Source: CAUPWF01 sp964367905
GTDB lineage: Bacteria; Bacillota; Clostridia; Lachnospirales; Lachnospiraceae
DNA length: 64,000 bases
NCBI GenBank assembly: GCA_964367905.1
Contig: CAYIZP010000011.1
Span: forward strand, 10,817-74,816
Direction: 5' to 3'
Shown here: positions 34,788 through 44,493 of the stretch, one piece after another
How the letters are laid out: every line of letters begins with the position of its first letter
How positions within the stretch are numbered: the first letter of the stretch is position 1
Program-made: the position numbers and the translations under genes
The notes under the pieces: model-generated
What the model saw: only the letters and a program-made list of their open reading frames with translations
What the model was told of the DNA's origin: nothing
Databases searched by the model: none

Positions 34788-35552
34788 GTGGAAGAGAGAA
34801 GACAGCAAGGACAGCGAAAGAGAGCAAGTAGAAGTAATAGCAGGCAGAAGTCATCGCAGAGTATGCGAAGTCGTCGAATTCGCAATCAACGATTACAGAT
34901 GCGAAGAAAGAGATTTTTACCAAAGCTTATCATTGTGATTCTAGCAGTTGCTCTATTACTATTGGTGGGGAATCTAATCGCAGGATTTATACACGATAAT
35001 TTCTCAACGGAATATTGGGCGAAGGAAGATGAAGATATTAAAGTAGAGATACCGGATATCGATGTGCAGCTTTTGACACCAAATGAATACTCACGCCCAA
35101 AGATTGAGACTAGTCGAATAAAAAATATTGTGATACATTATGTAGCAAATCCAAGGAGTACGGCACAGATGAATCGAGATTATTTCGAAGGTTTGAAAGA
35201 TAGTCAACTGACTAGTGCTAGCAGTCACTTCATCGTGGGATTAGAAGGCGAAATCATCCAGTGTATTCCGACTACAGAGGTGGCCTATGCATCCAATGAA
35301 GCCAATGGTTATTCTGTTTCCATCGAGGTGTGCCATCCAGATGCTACTGGAGAGTTCAGTGAGATTACATATGAGAGTGTAGTGGAGTTGACTGCATATC
35401 TGTGTGAGAAATTTAATTTAGATGCAGATGATATCATCAGGCATTATGATATTACAGGAAAGATGTGTCCCTTATATTATGTGGAAAATGAAGAGGAATG
35501 GGAACAATTACGTGCAGATGTAGACGAGGTAGTAGGTAAGAATTGGTTCTAA
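34788..35552 (+). CDS. N-acetylmuramoyl-L-alanine amidase (Amidase_2), membrane-anchored
   Basis: 254-residue cell-wall hydrolase. It has a basic N-terminus (Arg-rich 1-42), one membrane anchor (about 45-67) and an outer Amidase_2 domain. The zinc ligands are H117 (IVIHYVA), H219 and C227 (IRHYDITGKMCP), at T7-lysozyme-like spacing. SHFIVGLEGEIIQCIP and SIEVCHPD are family motifs. It would cleave the bond between muramic acid and the stem peptide. The start is GTG with GGATGG upstream; other starts are possible. It follows the histidine kinase by 42 bases and may be part of its operon. Confidence 0.87.
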   Translation: MEERRQQGQRKRASRSNSRQKSSQSMRSRRIRNQRLQMRRKRFLPKLIIVILAVALLLLVGNLIAGFIHDNFSTEYWAKEDEDIKVEIPDIDVQLLTPNEYSRPKIETSRIKNIVIHYVANPRSTAQMNRDYFEGLKDSQLTSASSHFIVGLEGEIIQCIPTTEVAYASNEANGYSVSIEVCHPDATGEFSEITYESVVELTAYLCEKFNLDADDIIRHYDITGKMCPLYYVENEEEWEQLRADVDEVVGKNWF

Positions 35553-35559
35553 AAAGGAA

Positions 35560-35588
35560 TTGACAAATGAGATAACGATGTTTATAAT
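35560..35588 (+). promoter_or_regulatory. Promoter of the lipoprotein gene
   Basis: Full consensus TTGACA, 17-base spacer, TATAAT. Confidence 0.85.
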
Positions 35589-35645
35589 AAGCAATTGTGT
35601 TTTGTATTTATAAAATCACAAATTATATTTAGAAGGAGAGAAAAG

Positions 35646-36053
35646 ATGAAAGTAAATTTAATCAAAAAAGTAAGCTTATTATTCGCATTAGTAGCCACAG
35701 TGATGTTAGTAGGTTGTGGAGGAGATGGCGGAGAAGGTGGATTTAGTCTTGAAGGTACTTGGACATTGTCTTCACTTGATGATGGAACAGAAGAGTATAC
35801 AGTAGAAGAATTTGCTGAAATGGCTGGTATTGATGCATCAATCTTAACAATTGACTATACATTCGAAGCAGATGGAGTTCTAAAATACGTTGCAGCTGGA
35901 GTGGAAGGTGAAGGGACATACGAACTTGATGGAACGAAAGTTACAATGACAATCGTTGGACAAACAACTGAGAGTGAATATGATGCCGAGAGAGAAGCAT
36001 TAGTAACTACAGATGCTGCTACGGGATCAACAAGTTATATTACAAAAAAATAA
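35646..36053 (+). CDS. Small lipocalin-like lipoprotein
   Basis: 135-residue secreted lipoprotein. It has a signal peptide with lipobox LVGC (C24) and a Gly-rich linker. A beta-rich domain follows with LEGTWTLSSLDDGTE, YTFEADGVLKYV, GTYELDGTKVTMTI and GSTSYI, the pattern of lipocalin-like/DUF5640-type repeats common in Lachnospiraceae. No function is known. ATG 35646 follows SD AGAAGGAGAG. The strong consensus promoter suggests high expression. Confidence 0.8.
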   Translation: MKVNLIKKVSLLFALVATVMLVGCGGDGGEGGFSLEGTWTLSSLDDGTEEYTVEEFAEMAGIDASILTIDYTFEADGVLKYVAAGVEGEGTYELDGTKVTMTIVGQTTESEYDAEREALVTTDAATGSTSYITKK

Positions 36054-36078
36054 TTGATTTGAGATTCGGAGAGAGAAT

Positions 36079-36858
36079 GTGGAATCCTATACAAATTTTG
36101 CAGGGGTATATGACACCTTTATGGACAATGTTCCTTATGATGACTGGGTGGCATATTTAAAGGCTTTATTAGATGAATATGGTGCGAGAGAAGGCATTGT
36201 TCTAGATTTAGGTTGTGGAACGGGTAGTGTAACGGAGCGTCTTGCAGACCTAGGCTATGATATGATAGGGATCGACAATTCACAGGATATGCTAGAAATT
36301 GCTAGACAGAAAAATATGGATAATGACAGTGAGATTCTCTATCTATTGCAAGATATGAGAGAGTTTGAACTATATGGAACCGTTCAAGCAGTGGTAAGCC
36401 TCTGCGACTCCATGAATTATATTACGGAGGAAGAAGAACTTTTAGAAGTGTTTCGGTTGGTGAATAATTATCTGGATCCAGGTGGAATCTTCATCTTTGA
36501 CTTGAACACAGAATATAAGTATCGAGAACTACTAGGCGATTCAACCATTGCAGAATCACGGGATGAGTGTAGTTTTATCTGGTGGAATTATTATGATGAA
36601 GAAGCACAAATCAATGAATATGAATTAACCATCTTTGCGAAACAAGAAGAAGGGGAGTTGTATCAGAGGTTTCAAGAATATCACTATCAACGAGCATACG
36701 GACTAGAACTCATTCGAGTGCTGATTGAAGAGTCAGGGTTAGAGTTTGTTGGAGTGTACGAGGCGATGACAAAAGATGTTCCAAAAGAAGAGACAGAGCG
36801 GGTATATATTATTGCGAGAGAATGTGGAAAGACATTGAAAAATGATGAATTGAATTAA
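36079..36858 (+). CDS. Class I SAM-dependent methyltransferase
   Basis: 259-residue cytoplasmic protein. Motif I is VLDLGCGTGSVTERLADLG, motif II acidic IGIDNSQDML, with LQDMREFEL and VVSLCDSMNYI following. This is the YqeM/UbiE-like small-molecule methyltransferase group; the substrate is unknown. The start is GTG with CGGAGAG about 7 bases upstream. It is 25 bases after the lipoprotein gene, so probably on the same transcript, which ends in a strong terminator. Confidence 0.85.
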   Translation: MESYTNFAGVYDTFMDNVPYDDWVAYLKALLDEYGAREGIVLDLGCGTGSVTERLADLGYDMIGIDNSQDMLEIARQKNMDNDSEILYLLQDMREFELYGTVQAVVSLCDSMNYITEEEELLEVFRLVNNYLDPGGIFIFDLNTEYKYRELLGDSTIAESRDECSFIWWNYYDEEAQINEYELTIFAKQEEGELYQRFQEYHYQRAYGLELIRVLIEESGLEFVGVYEAMTKDVPKEETERVYIIARECGKTLKNDELN

Positions 36859-36864
36859 GCTAAG

Positions 36865-36903
36865 CCTAGAGAGAATGCAAGTATGATTCGCTCTAGGTTT
36901 TTT
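36865..36903 (+). terminator. Terminator after the methyltransferase gene
   Basis: CCTAGAG / CTCTAGG stem extended by GAAT / ATTC across one mismatch, then six T. Confidence 0.9.
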
Positions 36904-36905
36904 GT

Positions 36906-36934
36906 TTGCTCAATACATTAAAACATGGTATAAT
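36906..36934 (+). promoter_or_regulatory. Promoter of hslO
   Basis: TTGCTC, 17-base spacer, TATAAT. Confidence 0.7.
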
Positions 36935-37002
36935 AAATCGTTAAAAATGATTAGAGTAATTACTTTAAGTTAAATATAAAAGTATTGATTGGAGAAGTAG
37001 AA

Positions 37003-37881
37003 ATGAAAGATTATATTGTAACAGCCACAGCGGCGAATAGTCAGGTGAGAGCATTTGGAATTACGTCGAGGAATCTGGTGGAAGAGGCGAGGGAGCATCA
37101 CAATACAAGCCCAGTAGCCACTGCAGCATTAGGACGTTTGCTGAGTGCGGGAGCCATGATGGGAAGTATGATGAAGAATGAGAAGGATGTATTGACCTTG
37201 CAGATTAAATCAGGTGGACCGATCAATGGAATCACAGTGACGGCTGACTGTCATGCCAATGTAAAGGGCTATGTAGGAAATCCAGAAGTGATGTTACCAG
37301 CCAAAGATGGGAAATTGGATGTCGGTGGAGCAGTTGGAATTGGCTTTATGAATGTCATCAAAGACATGGGGTTAAAAGAGCCTTATGTAGGACAGGCTGT
37401 TCTTCAAACAGGTGAGATTGCAGAAGATTTAACCTTTTATTTTGCGACGTCAGAACAAGTACCGTCATCGGTAGGATTGGGCGTATTGATGGAAAAGGAT
37501 AATACGGTAAAGCAGTCTGGAGGATTTATCATTCAGTTGATGCCATTTGCAGACGAGAAGACGATTGAGAAGTTGGAAGAGAATATCAGAGGGTTAGATA
37601 CGGTTACCAATATGTTAGAAGCTGGTATGACACCAGAGGGTATTTTAGAAGAAGTGCTAAGCGGATTGGATATCGAATATACAGGAACGATAGAAACAAA
37701 ATTTGATTGTAATTGTTCCAAGGAGCGAATTGAAAAGGCGATTATCAGTATAGGGAAGAAAGATATTGAAGAGATGATTCAAGAAGGGAAACCGATTGAG
37801 GTGAAATGTCATTTCTGTAATTCGGCATATGAATATTCTACAGAGGAACTAGAGAAATTATTGGAGCAAGCAAAGGCATAA
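37003..37881 (+). CDS. hslO: Redox-regulated chaperone Hsp33
   Basis: 292-residue holdase activated by oxidation. The zinc-binding redox switch at the C-terminus is intact: C236 and C238 (FDCNCSKE), C269 and C272 (KCHFCNSAY). The N-terminal fold shows TSPVATAALGRLLSAGAMMGSMMK and LTLQIKSGGPINGI. ATG 37003 is 7 bases after SD GGAGAAG; an earlier in-frame start at 36985 lacks support. nadE follows by 25 bases. Confidence 0.95.
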   Translation: MKDYIVTATAANSQVRAFGITSRNLVEEAREHHNTSPVATAALGRLLSAGAMMGSMMKNEKDVLTLQIKSGGPINGITVTADCHANVKGYVGNPEVMLPAKDGKLDVGGAVGIGFMNVIKDMGLKEPYVGQAVLQTGEIAEDLTFYFATSEQVPSSVGLGVLMEKDNTVKQSGGFIIQLMPFADEKTIEKLEENIRGLDTVTNMLEAGMTPEGILEEVLSGLDIEYTGTIETKFDCNCSKERIEKAIISIGKKDIEEMIQEGKPIEVKCHFCNSAYEYSTEELEKLLEQAKA

Positions 37882-37906
37882 TAGGGAAGAAACGAGGAGT
37901 ATATTC

Positions 37907-39826
37907 ATGAATAATGGATTCATTAAAGTTGCGTCGGTGACGACGGACATCCGTGTTGCAGATGTGGAATTTAATCGGGGAAATATCCAAGCGAAGATGA
38001 AGGAGACCTGGGAGGCGGGAGCGAAGGTAGTAGTATTTCCAGAGCTTAGTCTGACTGGATATACCTGTTCCGATCTCTTTCTTCAGGATAAGTTATTAAG
38101 AGAAGTGAGGAGTGCTATTCGGGAATTGGTAGAGTACTCTAAGCCAATGGACACCCTGTATTTTATTGGAGCACCGCTCTGTATTAAGGGGAAACTTTTC
38201 AATGTGGCAGTGGTCATCAACCAAGGAAGGTTATTAGGAATTGTGACGAAGACCTTTCTGCCTAATTATGGAGAGTTCTATGAGATGCGTCAATTCGTAT
38301 GTGGACCAAAGGAACCTGAGAGGATTGAATATGAGGGAGAAGAGATTTGGTTTGGGCCGAATCTACTATTCCAAGCAGATAGTATGGAAGAATTGGTTGT
38401 ATCGGCGGAGATCTGTGAAGATGTATGGGCAGCAATTCCACCGAGCACGAAGGCAGCAGTACATGGGGCAACCTTGTTGGTGAACTGTTCTGCTAGCAAT
38501 GAAACCATCGGGAAGGCAGAATATCGAAGAGAATTAATTGCAGGACAATCAGCTAGATTGATAGCGGGCTATGTATATTCTAATGCTGGTGAAGGCGAGT
38601 CAACAACAGATGTGGTTTTTGGTGGACATAATATCATAGCAGAGAATGGAGTGATTCTTAGCGAATCAAAGCGATTTGTGAATGAAGTAATCTATACGGA
38701 AGTGGATATCTATCGTTTGATTTCTGAACGAAGAAGAAACACCACCTTCCAATTGTCACAGAAGAATGAGTTGCCTTGGATATCCTTCCATATGGAGGCG
38801 GTGAACGAGAAGCAGGATCTAATCAGAACATTTTCACAGACACCATTTGTCCCAAGTGACGAATCGGAGAGGGCGAAGCGATGTGAAGAAATTCTTACCA
38901 TTCAAGCCATGGGACTGAAGAAGCGATTGGCACATACGAAGTGTCAGAGTGCGGTGGTAGGTATCTCGGGAGGGTTAGATTCTACCCTAGCATTATTGGT
39001 AACGGCACGCGCATTTGACCTACAGGGAATTGAGCGAAGTCGTATTACGGCAGTAACGATGCCTTGTTTTGGAACAACAGATCGTACCTATACCAATGCT
39101 TGTGTTTTGACGAATAAATTAGGCGCAAGTCTGAGAGAGGTTGATATCAAGGAATCAGTACGGATGCATTTTAGAGACATAGAGCACCAAGAGGAGGTTC
39201 ATGATGTCACTTATGAGAATGGGCAGGCGAGAGAACGAACTCAGGTACTGATGGATATTGCGAACCAAACCAATGGCTTGGTAATCGGAACAGGAGATAT
39301 GTCGGAGTTGGCTCTAGGTTGGGCGACTTATAATGGAGACCATATGTCTATGTATGGAGTCAATGCCTCTATTCCAAAGACCTTGGTTCGTCACCTAGTA
39401 AAATACGTGGCAGATACAAGTGAAGATGTGGCATTACAGGCTACCCTACTAGACATCTTGGATACTCCGGTTAGTCCTGAGTTGTTACCACCGAAGGAAG
39501 GAGTAATCTCCCAAGTAACAGAAGATCTAGTAGGACCATATGAATTACATGATTTTTATCTGTATTATATGTTACGATTTGGATATGAACCGAAGAAGGT
39601 GTACCAAATTGCAGTACAGACATTTCGTGGGAAATATGAGGAAGCATATATTCTAAAATGGTTGAAGACATTTTATTGGAGATTTTTCTCCCAACAATTT
39701 AAACGTTCTTGTCTCCCAGACGGACCAAAAGTCGGGTCGGTTGCAGTTTCACCAAGAGGAGACTTGCGGATGCCGAGCGATGCTTGTGTGCAGGTTTGGA
39801 TGAAGGAACTGGAAGATATCGTGTAA
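37907..39826 (+). CDS. nadE: Glutamine-dependent NAD+ synthase
   Basis: 639-residue two-domain enzyme making NAD+ from deamido-NAD+. The nitrilase-type glutaminase domain (1-270) has E46 (VFPELSLTGY) and the Cys in SAEICEDVW. The synthase domain (about 330-639) has the ATP-pyrophosphatase loop SGGLDS (354-359) and GTGDMSELALGW. Ammonia is channelled between the two. SD CGAGGAG precedes the ATG. Confidence 0.95.
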   Translation: MNNGFIKVASVTTDIRVADVEFNRGNIQAKMKETWEAGAKVVVFPELSLTGYTCSDLFLQDKLLREVRSAIRELVEYSKPMDTLYFIGAPLCIKGKLFNVAVVINQGRLLGIVTKTFLPNYGEFYEMRQFVCGPKEPERIEYEGEEIWFGPNLLFQADSMEELVVSAEICEDVWAAIPPSTKAAVHGATLLVNCSASNETIGKAEYRRELIAGQSARLIAGYVYSNAGEGESTTDVVFGGHNIIAENGVILSESKRFVNEVIYTEVDIYRLISERRRNTTFQLSQKNELPWISFHMEAVNEKQDLIRTFSQTPFVPSDESERAKRCEEILTIQAMGLKKRLAHTKCQSAVVGISGGLDSTLALLVTARAFDLQGIERSRITAVTMPCFGTTDRTYTNACVLTNKLGASLREVDIKESVRMHFRDIEHQEEVHDVTYENGQARERTQVLMDIANQTNGLVIGTGDMSELALGWATYNGDHMSMYGVNASIPKTLVRHLVKYVADTSEDVALQATLLDILDTPVSPELLPPKEGVISQVTEDLVGPYELHDFYLYYMLRFGYEPKKVYQIAVQTFRGKYEEAYILKWLKTFYWRFFSQQFKRSCLPDGPKVGSVAVSPRGDLRMPSDACVQVWMKELEDIV

Positions 39827-39851
39827 TGTAAAATGTATACCACGGTAAAAG

Positions 39852-39880
39852 TTGAAATATGACAGGAAATAGGGTATTAT
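39852..39880 (+). promoter_or_regulatory. Promoter of leuB-ilvD-ilvB
   Basis: TTGAAA, 17-base spacer, TATTAT. No leader terminator or T-box is visible in the 30 bases that follow. Confidence 0.6.
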
Positions 39881-39914
39881 GTAAAAGGTAAAAACATAGG
39901 AAGGAAGTAACTAG

Positions 39915-41000
39915 ATGAATTTGAAGATTGGTATTATTAAGGGCGATGGAATTGGACCTGAGATTGTAACAGAAGCGGTTAAGGTATTGAACAAAGTAGG
40001 AGAGATTTATCAACATTCGTATGAGTACACTCCATTACTATTAGGTGGGTCATCCATAGATGTACACGGAATTCCGTTGACGGATGAGGCAGTTGATATG
40101 GCAAAGCGATGTGAGGCTATTTTGATGGGTTCCATCGGTGGGGATACGAATACATCACCTTGGTATCAATTAGAACCTTCCAAGAGACCAGAGGCAGGTT
40201 TGCTTAGAATTCGCAAGGAATTACAATTGTTTGCCAACTTGAGACCAGCGGTTTTATATGATGAATTAAAGGGGGCATGCCCGCTAAAAGAAGAAATCAC
40301 AGAAGGTGGTTTCGATATGATGATTATGCGTGAATTGACAGGTGGAATTTATTTTGGAGAGCGTAAGACAGAAGAAGTGGATGGAGTGCTTACTGCTACG
40401 GATTCTTTGACTTACAATGTGAACGAAATCAAGAGAATTGCGATTCGTGCATTTGACATCGCTAGAAAGAGAAGCAAGAAGGTAATCAGTGTAGACAAGG
40501 CAAATGTATTAGATTCTTCTAGACTTTGGAGAAAGGTGGTAGAGGAAGTTGCCATGGATTATCCAGATGTAGAGTTGGAGCACATGTTAGTAGATAACTG
40601 TGCGATGCAATTGGTGAAGGATCCAAAACAATTCGATGTAATTCTAACAGAGAATATGTTTGGTGACATCTTGTCGGATGAGGCCAGTATGGTAACGGGC
40701 TCTATCGGAATGTTAGCATCTGCAAGTTTGAATGAGACGAAGTTTGGATTATATGAGCCAAGTGGTGGTTCTGCACCAGATATCGCAGGCAAAGGAATTG
40801 CGAATCCAATTGCAACCATTCTCTCGGCTGCAATGATGCTGAGATTTAGTTTTGATTTAGATAAAGAAGCAGCTACGATCGAGGCGGCGATTCAAGAAGT
40901 GTTGAAAGAAGGATATCGTACCATTGACATTATGTCAGATGGAAAGGAATTGGTTGGCACTGCAAAAATGGGTGACTTAATCTGTGAAAAAATTCAATAA
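39915..41000 (+). CDS. leuB: 3-isopropylmalate dehydrogenase
   Basis: NAD+-dependent oxidative decarboxylation of 3-isopropylmalate in leucine synthesis, 361 residues. Family motifs are IKGDGIGPEIV, LLRIRKELQLFANLRP, TGGIYFGER, VDKANVLDSSRLWR, LTENMFGDILSDEAS and YEPSGGSAPDIAGKG. SD AGGAAGGAAG precedes the ATG. The isopropylmalate synthase and isomerase genes are not in the window, so leucine synthesis genes are split in this genome. Confidence 0.95.
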   Translation: MNLKIGIIKGDGIGPEIVTEAVKVLNKVGEIYQHSYEYTPLLLGGSSIDVHGIPLTDEAVDMAKRCEAILMGSIGGDTNTSPWYQLEPSKRPEAGLLRIRKELQLFANLRPAVLYDELKGACPLKEEITEGGFDMMIMRELTGGIYFGERKTEEVDGVLTATDSLTYNVNEIKRIAIRAFDIARKRSKKVISVDKANVLDSSRLWRKVVEEVAMDYPDVELEHMLVDNCAMQLVKDPKQFDVILTENMFGDILSDEASMVTGSIGMLASASLNETKFGLYEPSGGSAPDIAGKGIANPIATILSAAMMLRFSFDLDKEAATIEAAIQEVLKEGYRTIDIMSDGKELVGTAKMGDLICEKIQ

Positions 41001-41052
41001 AAGCTGGAATAAAAAAGAATTACAAAAAGTAATAGATGGGATGGTTATTATA

Positions 41053-42723
41053 ATGAGAAGTGATACAGTAAAATCAGGAATACAACAAGCTCCACACCGT
41101 TCATTATTCAATGCACTTGGATATACGAAGGAAGAGATGGAGAGACCATTGGTAGGGATTGTGAGTTCTTACAATGAGATTGTTCCGGGACATATTAACT
41201 TGGATAAGATTACAGATGCGGTAAAGATGGGTGTTGCGATGGCAGGAGGAACCCCTGTTATGGTACCAGCGATTGCAGTTTGTGATGGAATTGCGATGGG
41301 GCATGTCGGAATGAAATATTCGTTGGTGACAAGAGACCTAATTGCGGATTCTACGGAAGCATTAGCGATGGCACATCAATTCGATGCCTTGGTTATGATT
41401 CCAAACTGTGACAAGAATGTTCCAGGACTTCTTATGGCAGCTGCTAGAATCAATGTTCCGACCATATTTGTCAGCGGTGGGCCGATGCTTGCAGGTAAGG
41501 TAAAGGGTGAAAAGCGTAGTCTGTCTAGCATGTTTGAAGCAGTAGGAGCCTATGCAGCAGGAAAGATGACAGAAGAAGATGTATTGGAATTTGAAGAGAA
41601 GGCATGTCCGACTTGTGGATCTTGTTCTGGAATGTATACTGCAAATAGTATGAACTGTTTGACTGAGGTTCTAGGAATGGGACTGAAAGGAAATGGAACG
41701 ATTCCAGCGGTGTACTCCGAACGAATCAAATTAGCAAAAAGAGCCGGGATGCAAGTAATGGAATTGTATCGCCAGAATATCAAGCCACTTGATATCATGA
41801 CACCGAATGCAATGTTAAATGCATTAACAGTGGATATGGCACTTGGATGTTCTACAAATAGTATGCTACATCTACCAGCGATCGCTCATGAAATCGGTAT
41901 GGATTTCGAGATCGATTTTGCAAACGCTATCAGTGAGAAAACTCCGAATCTCTGTCATCTTGCACCAGCAGGACATACTTATATCGAGGATTTGGATGAG
42001 GCAGGTGGAGTTTATGCGGTTATGAACGAGTTGAGCAAAAAAGATTTGTTACACTTAGACTGTATGACGGCGACAGGTAAGACAGTAGGAGAGAACATCT
42101 GTGGTTGTGTGAATAAGAATCAAGATGTCATCAGACCGATAGAGAATCCATACAGCCAGACAGGTGGAATCGCGGTATTAAAGGGAAATCTAGCACCAGA
42201 CGGCAGTGTGGTAAAACGTTCGGCAGTTGTAGCAGAGATGTTAGTACACGAAGGACCAGCAAGAATATTCGAAAGCGATGAAGATGCGACCAATGCGATT
42301 AAAACAGGACAGATTGTGTCTGGGGATGTGATTGTCATTCGTTACGAAGGTCCAAAGGGTGGACCAGGGATGAGAGAGATGCTCAATCCGACTTCGGCAA
42401 TTGCAGGATATGGATTGGGAGAATCTGTAGCTTTGATTACCGATGGAAGATTCAGTGGGGCATCCAGAGGTGCATCCATAGGACATGTTTCCCCAGAGGC
42501 AGCAGTTTGTGGACCGATTGCCTTGGTAGAAGAAGGGGATATCATTAAGATTAATATTCCTGAATATAAATTAGAGTTAGCAGTTTCGGAGGAAGAGTTA
42601 GAAAAGAGAAGAGCGAACTGGCAACCGAGAGAGCCAAAGATTACAACTGGCTATTTGGCTAGGTATGCGGCCATGGTTACATCTGGAAATCGCGGAGCAG
42701 TTCTAGAAATTCCAAAAAAATAA
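41053..42723 (+). CDS. ilvD: Dihydroxy-acid dehydratase
   Basis: Fe-S dehydratase for valine and isoleucine synthesis, 556 residues from this start. It begins MRSDTVKSGIQQAPHRSLF as in the family. Cluster cysteines lie in IPNCDKNVPG and CPTCGSCSGMYTANSMN, and GRFSGASRGASIGHVSPEA is the C-terminal signature. The frame stays open upstream to 40984 inside leuB, but ATG 41053 is supported by GGATGGTTATTA, 14 bases before it, the same context as recJ and folA. Confidence 0.95.
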   Translation: MRSDTVKSGIQQAPHRSLFNALGYTKEEMERPLVGIVSSYNEIVPGHINLDKITDAVKMGVAMAGGTPVMVPAIAVCDGIAMGHVGMKYSLVTRDLIADSTEALAMAHQFDALVMIPNCDKNVPGLLMAAARINVPTIFVSGGPMLAGKVKGEKRSLSSMFEAVGAYAAGKMTEEDVLEFEEKACPTCGSCSGMYTANSMNCLTEVLGMGLKGNGTIPAVYSERIKLAKRAGMQVMELYRQNIKPLDIMTPNAMLNALTVDMALGCSTNSMLHLPAIAHEIGMDFEIDFANAISEKTPNLCHLAPAGHTYIEDLDEAGGVYAVMNELSKKDLLHLDCMTATGKTVGENICGCVNKNQDVIRPIENPYSQTGGIAVLKGNLAPDGSVVKRSAVVAEMLVHEGPARIFESDEDATNAIKTGQIVSGDVIVIRYEGPKGGPGMREMLNPTSAIAGYGLGESVALITDGRFSGASRGASIGHVSPEAAVCGPIALVEEGDIIKINIPEYKLELAVSEEELEKRRANWQPREPKITTGYLARYAAMVTSGNRGAVLEIPKK

Positions 42724-42750
42724 TCACAGAGTCGAAAGTGAGGAAGAAGC

Positions 42751-44430
42751 ATGCAATTAACAGGAGCAGAAATTGTAATTGAATGTCTAAAAGCGCAGGG
42801 AACAGATACCGTGTTTGGATATCCAGGTGGAGCAATTCTCAATGTATATGATGCATTGTATAAGCATAGTGATGAGATTACTCATATATTGACCTCCCAT
42901 GAACAGGGAGCGGCTCATGCTGCGGATGGATATGCACGTGCAACGGGTAAGGTTGGAGTGTGTTTTGCAACCAGCGGACCAGGAGCGACCAACCTAGTAA
43001 CGGGAATTGCAACTGCATATATGGATTCCATTCCAGTGGTAGCCATTACATGTAATGTCAATGTTCCATTGTTGGGGAAGGATAGTTTTCAAGAAATTGA
43101 TATCACAGGTGTAACCATGCCGATTACGAAACATAACTTCATTGTGAAGGATGTGAAGCATTTGGCAACGACCATTCGAAAGGCATATAAGATTGCGATG
43201 GAAGGTCGTCCAGGACCTGTATTAATCGATATTCCAAAGGATGTTACAGCCAATGCAACAGAGTATACCAAGGTGGATATTCAGGCAGATAAGGTAGCTG
43301 TAAAGCCAGCAGTATGTTTGGAAGAAATCGAAGTAGCGGTAGAGATGATAAAGAATTCCAAGAAACCATTTATCTTTGTAGGTGGAGGGGCGATCTTAGC
43401 CAATGCAAGCGAGGAAGTGAATACATTTGCACACTTGATTGATTCCCCAGTGGCAGATTCCCTTATGGGAAAAGGTGCATTTGATGGGACAGATGAGTTA
43501 TATACTGGAATGCTTGGAATGCATGGAACCAAGAGTTCTAATCTAGGGGTAAGTGCTTGTGACTTATTGGTGGTAATCGGTGCAAGATTCAGTGATCGTG
43601 TGATAGGAAATGCGAAGAAATTTGCAAGCAATGCGAAAATCTTGCAGATTGACATCGATCCAGCCGAGATTAATAAGAACATCACGACTCATGCAAGTGT
43701 AGTAGGAGATATCAAAGAAGTACTGACAATCTTGAATGAGAAAGTGGAGCAACAAAAACACAGTGAGTGGTTGGAAGTTGTATATGAAAATAAGAAAAAA
43801 TTTCCACTAAGCTATAATAAAGAAGTGCTAACAGGACCATTTGTAATTGAAGAGGTATACCGTCAAACCAAGGGAGATGCCGTGATTTCAACAGAAGTTG
43901 GTCAGCATCAGATGTGGGCAGCACAATTCTATCGTTATTCGAAACCGCGAACATTCTTGACCTCAGGTGGACTTGGAACCATGGGATATGGTTTGGGAGC
44001 ATCTCTAGGGGCGAAGATGGGAGTGCCTGACAAGGTAGTGGTCAACATTGCAGGAGATGGTTGTTTCCGTATGAATATGAATGAGATTGCAACAGCAACT
44101 AGACATAATATTCCAATCATACAAGTGGTCATTAACAACCACGTGTTAGGAATGGTAAGACAGTGGCAGAACTTATTCTATGGGAAACGCTATTCGGCGA
44201 CTGTTTTGAATGATGCGGTTGATTTTGTGAAATTAGCAGAGGCCATGGGAGCAATTGGTATTCGAGTAACAACACAAGAAGAATTCAAAGAAGCATTTGC
44301 AAAGGCCTTAGGTTTAAAGAAACCAGTACTCATCGATTGTCAAATCGATTCAGACGATAAGGTTTGGCCGATGGTAGCACCAGGAGCGCCAATTAGCGAA
44401 GTATTTAGTGAAGAGGATTTAGATAGTTAA
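42751..44430 (+). CDS. ilvB: Acetolactate synthase large subunit, second copy
   Basis: 559-residue ThDP enzyme, a clear paralogue of 25471-27353. The catalytic Glu is in SHEQGAAHAADGYARATGKVG, the ThDP site is AGDGCFRMNMNEIATA then NNHVLGMVRQWQ. It lacks the cysteine-rich insert of the first copy and reads RYSATVLNDAVDFVK there. No small-subunit gene is adjacent; it may share IlvN or act alone. Third gene in leuB-ilvD-ilvB, which has no visible T-box, so the two copies are probably regulated differently. SD GTGAGGAAG precedes the ATG. Confidence 0.94.
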   Translation: MQLTGAEIVIECLKAQGTDTVFGYPGGAILNVYDALYKHSDEITHILTSHEQGAAHAADGYARATGKVGVCFATSGPGATNLVTGIATAYMDSIPVVAITCNVNVPLLGKDSFQEIDITGVTMPITKHNFIVKDVKHLATTIRKAYKIAMEGRPGPVLIDIPKDVTANATEYTKVDIQADKVAVKPAVCLEEIEVAVEMIKNSKKPFIFVGGGAILANASEEVNTFAHLIDSPVADSLMGKGAFDGTDELYTGMLGMHGTKSSNLGVSACDLLVVIGARFSDRVIGNAKKFASNAKILQIDIDPAEINKNITTHASVVGDIKEVLTILNEKVEQQKHSEWLEVVYENKKKFPLSYNKEVLTGPFVIEEVYRQTKGDAVISTEVGQHQMWAAQFYRYSKPRTFLTSGGLGTMGYGLGASLGAKMGVPDKVVVNIAGDGCFRMNMNEIATATRHNIPIIQVVINNHVLGMVRQWQNLFYGKRYSATVLNDAVDFVKLAEAMGAIGIRVTTQEEFKEAFAKALGLKKPVLIDCQIDSDDKVWPMVAPGAPISEVFSEEDLDS

Positions 44431-44493
44431 AATGCGCAGCGAAAGTATGGCGTTTTAAGATAAATTACACAAGAGAGATATGGAGGAGTCAAA

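Noticed and set aside
40984..41052. N-terminal extension of IlvD into the leuB end
   Set aside because: The family start MRSDTVK and the SD context at 41039-41050 place the start at 41053.
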